A DNA stretch of 64,000 nucleotides from Nocardiopsis terrae. GTDB lineage: Bacteria; Actinomycetota; Actinomycetes; Streptosporangiales; Streptosporangiaceae. Below the pieces are notes generated by a model. The model was given only the letters and a program-made list of their open reading frames with translations, was not told the DNA's origin and made no database searches. How positions within the stretch are numbered: the stretch's first letter is position 1; each line of letters begins with the position of its first letter. The stretch spans positions 647,046-711,045 of the forward strand of contig NZ_BMXJ01000003.1 of assembly GCF_014651695.1 (NCBI RefSeq), in the 5' to 3' direction. Both the position numbers and the translations under genes were made by a program. Positions 42,965 to 52,315 of this stretch are shown one piece after another.

Positions 42965-43384
42965 ATGGGCGAGGCGTCGACAGTCGCGGGCAACACCGAG
43001 GAGGGCAAGGCCGCCGGCCGGATCAGCACCCGGCTCACCAGTGCTTTGGAGGGGGTGACCAAGGCCTTCGAGACGACCTCGGAGAACCTCGACCAGGAAT
43101 CCGTGGAGGCGAAGATCAACGGGGCCTTCTCCGAGTACTACCTGACCTACAAGCAAGCGGTGCAGACGGTCGAGAGGAACGGCATGGCGATCTCCGAGAA
43201 CGTCATCGCGGCGGCGGACCGTCTGGACGGAACCGACTGGGAGTCCGGGTCGGGGTTCCTCAGGAGGGTGGACGTGCCGCCGCCCATGCTCCGCTCACCG
43301 GATTACTACGACCCCAATCACATCCTGCGCGAGATCAACAACAAACCGTCCGAGCCCGGGCCCGGCTCCTTCGGCAGGCGCTGA
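42965..43384 (+). CDS. Small T7SS-associated protein (EspC-like)
   Basis: A 139-residue acidic protein, mostly helical (RISTRLTSALEGVTKAFE; YYLTYKQAVQTVERNGMAI), with GTDWESG near 90-96. GGAGAG precedes ATG 42965. Size and helical content resemble ESX secretion-associated small proteins, but no family is sure. It is 41 nt upstream of the 869-residue protein, the usual place for its chaperone or partner. Confidence 0.55.
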   Translation: MGEASTVAGNTEEGKAAGRISTRLTSALEGVTKAFETTSENLDQESVEAKINGAFSEYYLTYKQAVQTVERNGMAISENVIAAADRLDGTDWESGSGFLRRVDVPPPMLRSPDYYDPNHILREINNKPSEPGPGSFGRR

Positions 43385-43425
43385 ACCCCCTTCACCACCT
43401 TCGACACCACCGAGGAGAAGCGACT

Positions 43426-46035
43426 ATGCCGGCGAGCACGGCAGGCGCCGACGTCACCCCCGCCATTCCTTCGTTCGACCCCCCGGACACCGAGGTCGAC
43501 GTCCTGAAACTGACCTGGGAGAAGGCCGCGGCGTGGAAACTCGCGGGCCGGGTCCTGGGAGACGCCCAGGACGGAAGCCGGGCGATCAAGAACTCCGCCA
43601 AGGAGTTCAGCGAGATCATCAGCACCGACATCAGCTCGGCCAACTCCTACAACAGCCAGGAGTGGCAGAATGCCTGCATGGCCCTGACCTATGCGGCTTC
43701 GATCGCCGAAATGTGGTGCGAGGACGTCGAGGACTTCCAGGAGAAGCGCAGGAAGCTGATCAACAGGTACAGGACCGAGGCGTACGCGATCACGGACAAG
43801 GTCGACTCGAGCGGCTACTACCAGCCGGGGACCATCTGGGCTGTGCCCAAGGGCCCCGAAGCGGTCAGAGAGATGCTCGCGGACCTCGTGGCCAGGTACC
43901 AGAAAACGGGTCAGGACAGTTACCAGAAACTCCTGGACACGGCGGAGAAGCGGGCCGCCATGCTGGAGGAGGGGCCGGAGCCGAAGAACCTGAAGCTCCT
44001 CGTGGAGGCGGGCATCCTCGGCTGGGGCGCCCACAACATCCTGGGCGTGGACAAGGACACCCCGCTTCCCGTCTCCGCCGAGAAAGCCAAGGAACTCGTC
44101 AGGGACCTCGAACTCTTCCTGCGCGGCGGCGTCGAACCGGACAGCAGGGTTACCGAGGCCCTCGCCGTTCTCGCGGCGGTGTCGGACAAGGCCAGGGCCC
44201 TCCAACAGGCCGGAGGCAAGAGGTCCGGGAAGCTGAGCGACGACGAGATCGAGTTCCTCGAGACTTTCTACGGCGAACTGGAGGACATGACCCCGACCGG
44301 CGTCGTGCACGTGATGCCCTGGTTGGAGGGGGACTCCGGCCCGGACTGGAGTGCCGCGGAGCGGAAGGCCTTCGCGACCGGGGTTTCCAACGGTCTGCTC
44401 GCCCTGTCCGACGAGGACATCGGCGGCGGCCAGGAACGTCTGCCCGAGAGCGTCCAGGACCTCGCCAACGGGATCCCCTTCACCGCCTGGCGGGAGAACG
44501 GGTTGTCGGGCAGCCGGGCCGAGGGGGTGGATTCGCACAACTGGCTCGCCGACGCCGACGACTTCAGCCGTCTGCTCCGGCACTCCGACCCCGGCCTGCG
44601 CGGCGGCACGGAATTCTCCAGCAACCTCACCCTGAGCACGGGGCACCACCTGGGCAACGACCACCTCGCGATCACCCGGGAACGCGAGAAGGCGCTCGGT
44701 GCACTCCTGGACGTGTCCACACGCAACGAGGAGGCCAACCACCGCGTCCTGACCACGGCCAAAGCGCACCCGGGCAGCCACACGGACGACCCGCGCTACG
44801 ACGCCGCGCGTATGCCCGGCTTCGACAGCAACGCCGACGCCCTGCTCGGGCTGTACGGCCACGACTGGAAGGACGGCGGCGAGGCCGTCGCGGGCCTCAC
44901 CGACTGGATTCCGGAGTTCAGCCGGGGAACGTCCGCACAGGCGGACATGGCCGGTACCGCGACCGTGGGGCTGATGGAGACCCTGGCGGGAAACGGGGAC
45001 GAAAAGCCCTTCCACGACGCAGCAGACGACAGCGAAACCCGCCATTCTCTCGCGGTCACCGAGATCAACCCGGAACTCACCGAGAGCTTGGTCAGGATCT
45101 ACGAGAACTACGAGGACGACTTCATCCTGCACGAGAACGACACGAACCGGTACGCCACCGTGTCGGGCCCGGAGGAGAGGTACCTGCTCCACGAACCCGG
45201 AGACCGGGCCCTTCACCTGACAAACGGCACGAAGGAGGGGTTCCTCCAGCTCCTGATCGCGGACGACAGGACCGCGCCGATCATCACAGCCTCGGTCGAG
45301 GAACTGGAGCGGCGCGTCATCAACACCGCCGTGGGCGATCCCACGGAAGGTGTGGCCGGCGTGGCAGGGGGGAGGGTGGGCACGATCAGAACCCTCCTGC
45401 ACGACGCGATGATCAACGAGTACACCTCCCGCTACGACGACAGCGAAGAGGCCAAGCAACACGCGGCCGACAACTGGCAGACCGCGTTCAACATCAGCGT
45501 GGCGATCAACAACGGCGTCTTCGGTTCTGTCCCCGGTGCCGGCAGCGGGCTCGCCACGGGCGGTGAGACCATTCTCCGTCTCCTCGAACATCCCCAGAAA
45601 GAGGAATATCTGGAGCGCTGGGAGAAGGAAGCGGAAGAGAGGGAGGAGAAAAGGCGGAAGAACGACGGCGTGGACCCCGACTACGACCCCATGTCAGGTT
45701 TCATCGACTCCAAGGTGCAGGCGAACCGGCACGCCCAGCTCCAGCTCCTCCAGGTCTACCTCGACCGTGGCGTGGTCGACCCCCAGACGTTGAAGGACAG
45801 CAATCTGCTTCCCGCGAACCACGACGTGACCGCGGGGCACGTGTTCCCCGCCGTCGTCGAGTCCATGTCCCAGGACCCCGGCGGGGACTTCCCCAGGCTG
45901 GACAAGGTCCTGGAGGAGGCCAGCAAGAAGGCCGGAGCCAACGGTGGCAACAAGGACTGGGTCGACGACTACCTCGCCGATATGGAAAGGAGCTACGAAC
46001 CAGAGAAGTACGTGCCCAAGAGCATGAAGAGGTGA
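43426..46035 (+). CDS. Large T7SS-associated protein, possible effector or structural substrate
   Basis: An 869-residue largely helical protein with no signal peptide. The first 150 residues (EVDVLKLTWEKAAAWKLAG, QEWQNACMALTYAA) look like a WXG-type or ESX helical head. The middle contains FLETFYGELEDMTPTGVVHV then MPWLEGD, a text seen in actinobacterial proteins annotated as TPR-repeat region / DUF6571-like. The C-terminus is a helical polar tail (DWVDDYLADMERSYEPEKYV). GAGGAG precedes ATG 43426. Not a recognised enzyme; a candidate secreted effector or scaffold. Confidence is for the gene, not the role. Confidence 0.7.
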   Translation: MPASTAGADVTPAIPSFDPPDTEVDVLKLTWEKAAAWKLAGRVLGDAQDGSRAIKNSAKEFSEIISTDISSANSYNSQEWQNACMALTYAASIAEMWCEDVEDFQEKRRKLINRYRTEAYAITDKVDSSGYYQPGTIWAVPKGPEAVREMLADLVARYQKTGQDSYQKLLDTAEKRAAMLEEGPEPKNLKLLVEAGILGWGAHNILGVDKDTPLPVSAEKAKELVRDLELFLRGGVEPDSRVTEALAVLAAVSDKARALQQAGGKRSGKLSDDEIEFLETFYGELEDMTPTGVVHVMPWLEGDSGPDWSAAERKAFATGVSNGLLALSDEDIGGGQERLPESVQDLANGIPFTAWRENGLSGSRAEGVDSHNWLADADDFSRLLRHSDPGLRGGTEFSSNLTLSTGHHLGNDHLAITREREKALGALLDVSTRNEEANHRVLTTAKAHPGSHTDDPRYDAARMPGFDSNADALLGLYGHDWKDGGEAVAGLTDWIPEFSRGTSAQADMAGTATVGLMETLAGNGDEKPFHDAADDSETRHSLAVTEINPELTESLVRIYENYEDDFILHENDTNRYATVSGPEERYLLHEPGDRALHLTNGTKEGFLQLLIADDRTAPIITASVEELERRVINTAVGDPTEGVAGVAGGRVGTIRTLLHDAMINEYTSRYDDSEEAKQHAADNWQTAFNISVAINNGVFGSVPGAGSGLATGGETILRLLEHPQKEEYLERWEKEAEEREEKRRKNDGVDPDYDPMSGFIDSKVQANRHAQLQLLQVYLDRGVVDPQTLKDSNLLPANHDVTAGHVFPAVVESMSQDPGGDFPRLDKVLEEASKKAGANGGNKDWVDDYLADMERSYEPEKYVPKSMKR

Positions 46036-46066
46036 CCTGTGCCCGCTCCTGCTCCGGCAGGTCCGC

Positions 46067-46104
46067 GCCGCCCGTGCGCTCCCCTCTCGGAAGGCACGGG
46101 CGGC
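46067..46104. terminator. Bidirectional hairpin between the large T7SS gene and eccD
   Basis: GCCGCCCGTGC pairs with GCACGGGCGGC (11 bp) around a 16-nt loop, between genes that end towards each other. Confidence 0.55.
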
Positions 46105-46111
46105 TCCCGCC

Positions 46112-47458
46112 TCAGAACGGCAGTTCGATCGAGGTCACGGCCTCGTACACACCCAGGGCCCACACCGCGGCGACGCACATGCCGATGACGGCCGCGACCT
46201 CCACACCGTTGAGGGTCCGCCGCAGGGAGGCGCGGGGAACGTCGGTCAGGCGCACCGCGCTCAGCGCGGCGACCGCCGTGCCGACCAGCAGGGCCGCGGC
46301 GGGCGCCAGGGCCAGGGACCACCCGGAGCCGGCGGCCGCGACGGCGCCGGCCACGGCCAGCCCGCACACGCCGCCCAACCGGACCGGCAGCACGTGGGCG
46401 ACTCGGTCGAAGAGCCGGGAGCGCATGAGCAGGACCAGCGACACGAAGGCGGCCAACACCAGGTCGCGGGCCCCCTCCCCGGTGAGCGCCAGGAGCGCGG
46501 TCGCCGCCACGGCCGCCGCCACCACCCCCAGGAGCGACCCGAGCAGCAACCGGTCGCTGGTGGCCAGACCCGCCTCGAACCTCCCGGTGTCGGTCCGGCC
46601 GACCTGGCGCACCTCGTAGTCCAGTCCGGACAGCCCGCCCAGGGCCAGGGCCATCCGCGGCAGCGCCCCGATCCCCAGGACCAGCAGCACGGACAGCAGC
46701 CGCAGGGCCATCGGGCCGTCCACGAACAGGCCGACGGCCACGAGCAGGACCGAGGAGCCGGTGACCACGCTCAGCCCGGCGAGGTGGGGCAGCAGCGCGT
46801 GGTCCAGCGCCCACCCCGCCGCGGCCGCGGCCAGCGCGCCCGCACAGGCGAACAGGGCCAGCGCCACGGGCGCGGGCGGGGCCCCGCCCACCGCGAGCAC
46901 CGCCAGCACTGCGGTCAGGGCTCCCCAACCGCAGGCGGCGACCTGGACGGCGTGGGCGACCCCGGTCAGGGACCGGCGTCCGGCCAGCCACAGGAGGCCC
47001 AGGGACACCAGGAGTCCCAGGGGCGCCACGGCCAGGTCCGCGGGCGCGGTGCGGACCGCGGCCATCACCAGGGCCAGCAGCAGGGGGCCCAGTGCCGCCA
47101 GGGCCAGGCCGAGACCCAGAGTGGTGGAGGGCCGCCACAGCCACGCGGTCCCGTCCACGCGGTCCTCCACGGAGCCGCGCACGTCGTCGACGAAGCCCGG
47201 GCGTTCGGGGGCGGTCTCCCTGCGCAGGACGAGGACGTCGCCGTCCAGGACACCGGCCTCCCGCAGGGACCCCCCGGCGGGCAGCGGGGTCCCGTCGACT
47301 CGGGCCAGGCTCCACTCGGCGGCCTGGAGGCCGTCCGGTCCGGGTGAGCACACCCGCACCACCTGGGGCATGAGGGTGGCCACGGAGACGGTGCCCGGCA
47401 GGGCGAGGTCGGCCCACTTGTCGGGCCCCGTGACCGTGACCCGGCAGTATCCGCTCAC
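46112..47458 (-). CDS. eccD: T7SS integral membrane protein EccD
   Basis: A 448-residue protein: N-terminal ubiquitin-like domain (about 1-90; CRVTVTGPDKWADLALPG, RVDGTPLPAGGSL) then about 11 membrane helices with the recurring small-residue stretches typical of EccD. GTG at 47458 follows GGAG; the frame goes on upstream without a site. It forms the membrane channel with EccB/C/E in ESX systems; only EccC is recognised with it here. Divergent from eccC. Confidence 0.85.
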   Translation of the reverse strand: MSGYCRVTVTGPDKWADLALPGTVSVATLMPQVVRVCSPGPDGLQAAEWSLARVDGTPLPAGGSLREAGVLDGDVLVLRRETAPERPGFVDDVRGSVEDRVDGTAWLWRPSTTLGLGLALAALGPLLLALVMAAVRTAPADLAVAPLGLLVSLGLLWLAGRRSLTGVAHAVQVAACGWGALTAVLAVLAVGGAPPAPVALALFACAGALAAAAAGWALDHALLPHLAGLSVVTGSSVLLVAVGLFVDGPMALRLLSVLLVLGIGALPRMALALGGLSGLDYEVRQVGRTDTGRFEAGLATSDRLLLGSLLGVVAAAVAATALLALTGEGARDLVLAAFVSLVLLMRSRLFDRVAHVLPVRLGGVCGLAVAGAVAAAGSGWSLALAPAAALLVGTAVAALSAVRLTDVPRASLRRTLNGVEVAAVIGMCVAAVWALGVYEAVTSIELPF

Positions 47459-47662
47459 GAAACGTGCTCCGTTCTCGAGTTCTGGAATCGGGTGCCCCGA
47501 CCGGGAACCGGGGGCTCGGGGATGGGATCCCACGAAACCGCGGCCGGTTTTCCACAGGGCCGCGGAAGCTGAGTTGTCCGGCGCCGGGGCGGCGCGGGAT
47601 CATCAAGTTAGCAATCGGTGCGTCCCGGGCCTTCGGGGCACACGCGACTGGAGAGGCGCTTC

Positions 47663-50600
47663 GTGTCCACAACGCTGGTTCACCGGCCCGCCCGCCACAC
47701 GGTCCCGGACCCCGGTCGGTCGCCGCTGGTGATCGCCACGCCCCCGCAACTGCCGGAGAACCCCCCGGCGGCGGGTTCCTCGGCGATGATCATGATGCCG
47801 ATCATCACCGGGTCGGGCTCCCTGCTGATGACCATCACGCTCGGCAACCGTCCGCTGTTCGCGGTGATCGGGGCGATGGTCATGATGGCGAGCGTGGCCG
47901 TGGGCATCGTGATGTTCGTGGCCCAGCGCAACGGCCCCCGGCGTCGTATCCGCGAGCAGCGCGAGCGGTACCTGGACTACCTCGACCACCTGCGTGAGAC
48001 GGTCCGCGAGGTCGCGGGGCTGCAGCGGGCGGCGGCCCTGTTCCGGCACCCGGCCCCGCACCTGCTCGCCGGGGCCGCGCGGCTGCCGGCCCGGCGGTGG
48101 GAGCGGCGCGTGGGCGACCCCGACTTCCTGCACGTGCGGGTCGGGGAGGGCACCCGGCCCCTGGCCCGGCGGCTGAGCCTGAACATCGACAGGGCCAACC
48201 CGCTGGTCGTGTACGACCCCGTCTGCCAGGGCATCGCCGAACAGCTGGTCGACCTGTACGCGGAGGTGGCCGAACAGCCCCTGGTCCTGCCGCTGCGCGA
48301 ATGCGGGGTGGTCTCGGTCGTGGGCGACCGGGCGGCGGCCCGAGGTGTGGCCCGGGCCGTGGCGGCCCAGCTGGCGACCTTCTCCGCCCCCGGGGACGTG
48401 CGCCTGGGCGTGGTGCGCCACCAACGGCTGGTCCCGGAGTGGGACTGGTTCAAGTGGCTGCCGCACAACTCCCTCGACGGTGTCCAGGACGGCCCGCTGC
48501 CCGCACGCCTGGTCGCGGCCAACACGGTGGAGATGACCGAGCTGCTGTCCGCGGAGATCGAGCAGCGCACCATCGACCTGCAGCGCAGACGCGGCGCTCC
48601 CCCCGGGCCGGGCACCGCGCGGCTGGTCGTGGTCGTGGACGGCGAGTTCCAGGCCACCCTCTCCGGGCTGGCCGCCGAACCGCCGGTGCACTCCCTGGCC
48701 GACATCGGCATCCACCTGGTCTTCCTGGTGGGCGAACGCCGCGAGGAGCCCGGGCACGTGGACACCCGCCTGTACGTGGAGGCGGACGGCACCCTCCGGG
48801 AGGACCGGGAGACCGTCCGGCAGCCGCCCGGCCAACCCGGCCCGGAGGAGACCGACCCGCCGTTGCGGGGGCGGGCGGACCGGGCCGACCGCGACCAGCT
48901 CACCACCCTGGCCCGGACCCTGTCACCGGTGCGGTTGGCCGCGGCCGACAGCGCCGACGCCATGCACGCCACCGTGGGGCTGCCGGAGATCCTCGGGGTG
49001 CCCGACGTCGCCCGGCTGGACACGGCGCGGACCTGGAGCCCGCGCGGGACCGGTGACTTCCTGCGGGTCCCGATCGGGGTGGGCCCGGAGGGGAACCCGG
49101 TCCTGCTCGACCTCAAGGAGTCGGCCTTCGGCGGGATGGGCCCGCACGGGCTGGTGGTGGGCGCCACCGGTTCGGGCAAGTCCGAGATGCTGCGGACCCT
49201 GGTCGCCTCGCTGGTGATCAACCACGGCCCCGAGCAGCTCGCGCTGCTCCTGGTGGACTTCAAGGGCGGGGCGACCTTCGCCGACACCGACCTGCTGCCG
49301 CACAGCGCCGGGCTGATCACCAACCTCGCCGACGACGACTCCCTGGTGGAGCGGTTCCGTGAAGCGATGTTCGGTGAGCTGACCCGCCGCCAGCAGGCGC
49401 TCAAGGACGCGGGGAACCTGCCGAACCTGCACGCCTACGAGAGCGCGCGAGGCCGCCGCCCGGAGCTGGAACCCCTTCCCCACCTGCTGGTGATCATCGA
49501 CGAGTTCTCCGAGCTGCTCACCGCGCACCCGGACTTCGCGGAGCTGTTCGTGGCGATCGGCCGGATCGGCCGGTCCATCGGCGTGCACCTGCTGCTGGCC
49601 ACCCAGCGGCTGGACTCGGGCAAGATCAAGGGCCTGGAGTCGCACCTGTCCTACCGGATCGGTCTGCGCACCTTCTCCGAGGCCGAGAGCCGGGAGGCCA
49701 TCGGTGTCGGCGACGCCTACCACCTGCCCCCGGAACCGGGGTCCGGCTACCTGAAGGTGGACACCACCGTCTTCGAGCGGTTCAAGGCCGCCATGGTCTC
49801 CCAGCCCTACGTGCCGCCCAGCCAGGACCGGGAGGAGGAGGTTCCGCAGGTGCTGCCGCTCATCTCCTTCAACGGGCTGGCGTCCCTGACCCGGCCGCCC
49901 GGGTCCGTGACGAATGAGGACACCCGGGACGGTGACGGGGACGGGGAGGAGGCCCCCACGACCCTTCGGGTGACGGTGGACCGGCTCGTGGCCTCGGGTG
50001 CGGCACCGGTGCGGCCGGTCTGGCTGGCACCGCTGCCCGCGCTGATGACCCTGGACGGGTTGCTGGAACGGCTGGGCGAGGACCTGACCGGGGCCGACGG
50101 GGCCCCGGTGGAACCCGACCCGGCCGAGGCCCGGGCGATCATCGGGCTGGCCGACCTGCCCCGGGACCAGGCGCAGACCGCCGCCGACCTGGACTTCACC
50201 GGCGGGGAGAGCAACATCGTGGTGCTGGGCGGCCCGCAGTCCGGCAAGTCCACCCTGCTGCGCACCCTCATCGCCAGCCTGGCCTGGCGCTACCCGCCCG
50301 GACGGATCGCGGTGTACGCGATCGACTTCGGCGGCGGGTCGCTGGCTCCGTTCGAGGAGGTGCCGCACGTGGCGGGTGTGGCCGGGCGCTCGGACCTGGA
50401 GCGGACGCAGCGGGTCCTGGCCGACGTACGAGGGCTGCTCGACCAGCGCGAACGCGTCTTCCAGCGCTCCCGGTTGGACTCGCCCGCCGACCTGCGCCAG
50501 GCCCGGGCCGAGGGCAGGGTGCCCTCGGGGGTCCACGGCGACGTGTACCTGCTCATCGACGGCTGGGCCGGGGTGCGGGAGGCGCTCCCCGACGTGGACG

Positions 50601-51685
50601 ACGTCCTCAACGACATCGTCTCGCGCGGCCCGGCCCTGGGTGTGCACACGGTGCTGACCGCCTCTGCCGGGAACCAGGTCCGCTCCAAGACGCAGTCGCT
50701 GTTCGGCGGCAGGTTCGAGCTGCGCCTGACCGACCCCTACGACTCCCAACTGGGCCGCAAGGTCGCCGAGCGGATGCCCAAGGACGTGCCGGGCCGCGGG
50801 CTGCGCTCGGACGAGTCGTTCGTACAGGTGGCCCTGCCCCGGTTGGACGGGGTGGCCGAGGACGCCGACCTGGGCGACGGGGTCCGCGAGGCGGTGCGGG
50901 TGCTCGCCGAGCGCTGGCCGCACGACCCGGTGCACCGGGTGCGGGTGCTGCCCGCACAGGTTTCCCTGGACGAACTTCTCCCCCGCCACCAGGGCCCCGG
51001 CCTGCTCCTGGGGCTCGGCGAGAGCGACCTGGGCCCCTGCCTTTACCGGCCGGACGAGGACCCGCACCTGGTGGTCTACGGCGACCCGCAGACCGGCAAG
51101 AGCAACCTGATCCGCACCCTGGTGCGGCAGGTGGCGCAACGGCCCGCCCGCGAGGTGGGCATCGTCATGGTCGACTACCGGCGGGCGCACCTGGGGCTGG
51201 TGCCCGAGGACCACCTGCTGGCCTACAGCACCAGCCCCCAGCACACCAGGGGGCTGGCCGGGGAGCTGGCCGGGATGATCCGTCAGCGGCTGCCCGGACC
51301 GGAGGTCACCCCCCGCCAACTGCGCGAGCGGAGCTGGTGGGACGGGTTGGAGGTGTTCGTCTTCGTCGACGACCTGGACCTGGTGGCCGGGCGCAGCAAC
51401 CCGTTGGAGCCGCTGGCGGAGTTCCTCAGCCAGGGGGCCGACCTGGGGCTGCACATGGTCACCGCCAGACGGACCGGTGGCGCCTCGCGGTCGATGTTCG
51501 ACCCGGTGACGCAGACGATCGTGGACATGGCCACGCCGGGTCTGCTGTTCTCCGGGGACCGGATGGAGGGGCGGCTCGCCAACGGGGTCGCCTCCCGGCG
51601 CCTGCCCCAGGGCCGTGCCCTGCTGGCCCGCCGGGGCCGCCCGCCGGAGCAGGTCCAGGTCGCCTGGACCGAACCGGAGGGGTAG
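47663..51685 (+). CDS. eccC: T7SS FtsK/SpoIIIE-type ATPase EccC
   Basis: A 1340-residue motor. Two N-terminal membrane helices (about 40-90: MIMMPIITGSGSLLMTITLG), a DUF-type linker, then three FtsK-like ATPase domains with Walker A at about 498 (GATGSGKSEM), 854 (GGPQSGKSTL) and 1138 (GDPQTGKSNL). Walker B is full in domain 1 (LLVIIDEFSELL) but weaker in domains 2 (LLIDGW) and 3 (VFVDDLDL), as in EccC where domains 2-3 bind substrates. GTG at 47663 has GGAGAGG six nt before. EccCa and EccCb are fused in one chain. Confidence 0.93.
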   Translation: MSTTLVHRPARHTVPDPGRSPLVIATPPQLPENPPAAGSSAMIMMPIITGSGSLLMTITLGNRPLFAVIGAMVMMASVAVGIVMFVAQRNGPRRRIREQRERYLDYLDHLRETVREVAGLQRAAALFRHPAPHLLAGAARLPARRWERRVGDPDFLHVRVGEGTRPLARRLSLNIDRANPLVVYDPVCQGIAEQLVDLYAEVAEQPLVLPLRECGVVSVVGDRAAARGVARAVAAQLATFSAPGDVRLGVVRHQRLVPEWDWFKWLPHNSLDGVQDGPLPARLVAANTVEMTELLSAEIEQRTIDLQRRRGAPPGPGTARLVVVVDGEFQATLSGLAAEPPVHSLADIGIHLVFLVGERREEPGHVDTRLYVEADGTLREDRETVRQPPGQPGPEETDPPLRGRADRADRDQLTTLARTLSPVRLAAADSADAMHATVGLPEILGVPDVARLDTARTWSPRGTGDFLRVPIGVGPEGNPVLLDLKESAFGGMGPHGLVVGATGSGKSEMLRTLVASLVINHGPEQLALLLVDFKGGATFADTDLLPHSAGLITNLADDDSLVERFREAMFGELTRRQQALKDAGNLPNLHAYESARGRRPELEPLPHLLVIIDEFSELLTAHPDFAELFVAIGRIGRSIGVHLLLATQRLDSGKIKGLESHLSYRIGLRTFSEAESREAIGVGDAYHLPPEPGSGYLKVDTTVFERFKAAMVSQPYVPPSQDREEEVPQVLPLISFNGLASLTRPPGSVTNEDTRDGDGDGEEAPTTLRVTVDRLVASGAAPVRPVWLAPLPALMTLDGLLERLGEDLTGADGAPVEPDPAEARAIIGLADLPRDQAQTAADLDFTGGESNIVVLGGPQSGKSTLLRTLIASLAWRYPPGRIAVYAIDFGGGSLAPFEEVPHVAGVAGRSDLERTQRVLADVRGLLDQRERVFQRSRLDSPADLRQARAEGRVPSGVHGDVYLLIDGWAGVREALPDVDDVLNDIVSRGPALGVHTVLTASAGNQVRSKTQSLFGGRFELRLTDPYDSQLGRKVAERMPKDVPGRGLRSDESFVQVALPRLDGVAEDADLGDGVREAVRVLAERWPHDPVHRVRVLPAQVSLDELLPRHQGPGLLLGLGESDLGPCLYRPDEDPHLVVYGDPQTGKSNLIRTLVRQVAQRPAREVGIVMVDYRRAHLGLVPEDHLLAYSTSPQHTRGLAGELAGMIRQRLPGPEVTPRQLRERSWWDGLEVFVFVDDLDLVAGRSNPLEPLAEFLSQGADLGLHMVTARRTGGASRSMFDPVTQTIVDMATPGLLFSGDRMEGRLANGVASRRLPQGRALLARRGRPPEQVQVAWTEPEG

Positions 51686-51717
51686 AGGCCCCGGGCAGCG
51701 CCGTCCCGAAGGTGGAA

Positions 51718-51746
51718 GGGGCGCCCGCCGGACCGGTGGGCGCCCC
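51718..51746. terminator. Hairpin after eccC
   Basis: GGGGCGCCC pairs with GGGCGCCCC around an 11-nt loop, 33 nt after the EccC stop and before the convergent secreted-protein gene. Confidence 0.6.
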
Positions 51747-51812
51747 TGGGAGGGGCGGCGGGCGAGGGGTTGCCTGCGGGAACCGACGGTCAGTGGCGAG
51801 GCCCCGCGCGGC

Positions 51813-52274
51813 TCAGGCGTTACAGTTCGTTCCCCTGCTGGTGAAGGAGCGCTCGCCCACGGCCGCGGTCACATCGACGCAGAAGCCCTGGGCGGGGATG
51901 AGGACCGGCCCGGCGACCGTAGCGGCGGTTTTGTCGTCCCAGCCACGTTCGCCGGTGCCGTCGCTGCGGCGCAGGCCGATGTCGATGTAGGTGGGGCCGC
52001 CGTTGGAGACCACGATCGCGCAGTTGTAGCCGTAGTCCGGCTCGTAGAAGACGTGGATCATGCCGCCCGGGTCGCCCGGAACCGGCAGCGGCCAGCCGTC
52101 GGCCGGTTGGCTGTACTCGGGTGCGTCGTCCATCGGGTGCGCTGAGTTGCACAGGTCCTGGGGATCAGCGCCCTGCGCGGCGGTGGAGGAGGTCAGCACC
52201 AGCCCCGAGGCGATCAGCGCCGTGGCAGCCGCCATCGCCGCCCAGGTCGCGCGACCCTTCCGTGTTCTGGGCAC
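51813..52274 (-). CDS. Secreted protein, spore-associated protein A-like
   Basis: A 153-residue exported protein. Signal peptide RTRKGRATWAAMAAATALIA then SGLVLTSSTAAQG with AQG-type cleavage near residue 36. The mature part has four cysteines and the pattern NCAIVV..., AGPVLIPAQGFCVDV, ending NCNA, like streptomycete spore-associated protein A. GTG at 52274 follows GAGAGG. It probably sits on the cell or spore surface; its relation to the secretion system is positional only. Confidence 0.65.
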   Translation of the reverse strand: MPRTRKGRATWAAMAAATALIASGLVLTSSTAAQGADPQDLCNSAHPMDDAPEYSQPADGWPLPVPGDPGGMIHVFYEPDYGYNCAIVVSNGGPTYIDIGLRRSDGTGERGWDDKTAATVAGPVLIPAQGFCVDVTAAVGERSFTSRGTNCNA

Positions 52275-52315
52275 CTCGTCCGTCCTCTCCCTGTCCGCTG
52301 TCCGTTCCGGCACCG

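Noticed and set aside
43318..45591. 757-codon minus-strand frame opposite the 869-residue protein
   Set aside because: Antisense shadow with no ribosome site; the plus-strand protein has normal composition and a good GAGGAG start.
47574..47614. TTGTCC and TAGCAA as a possible eccC promoter
   Set aside because: Spacing is 29 nt, too wide for a sigma-70-type promoter.
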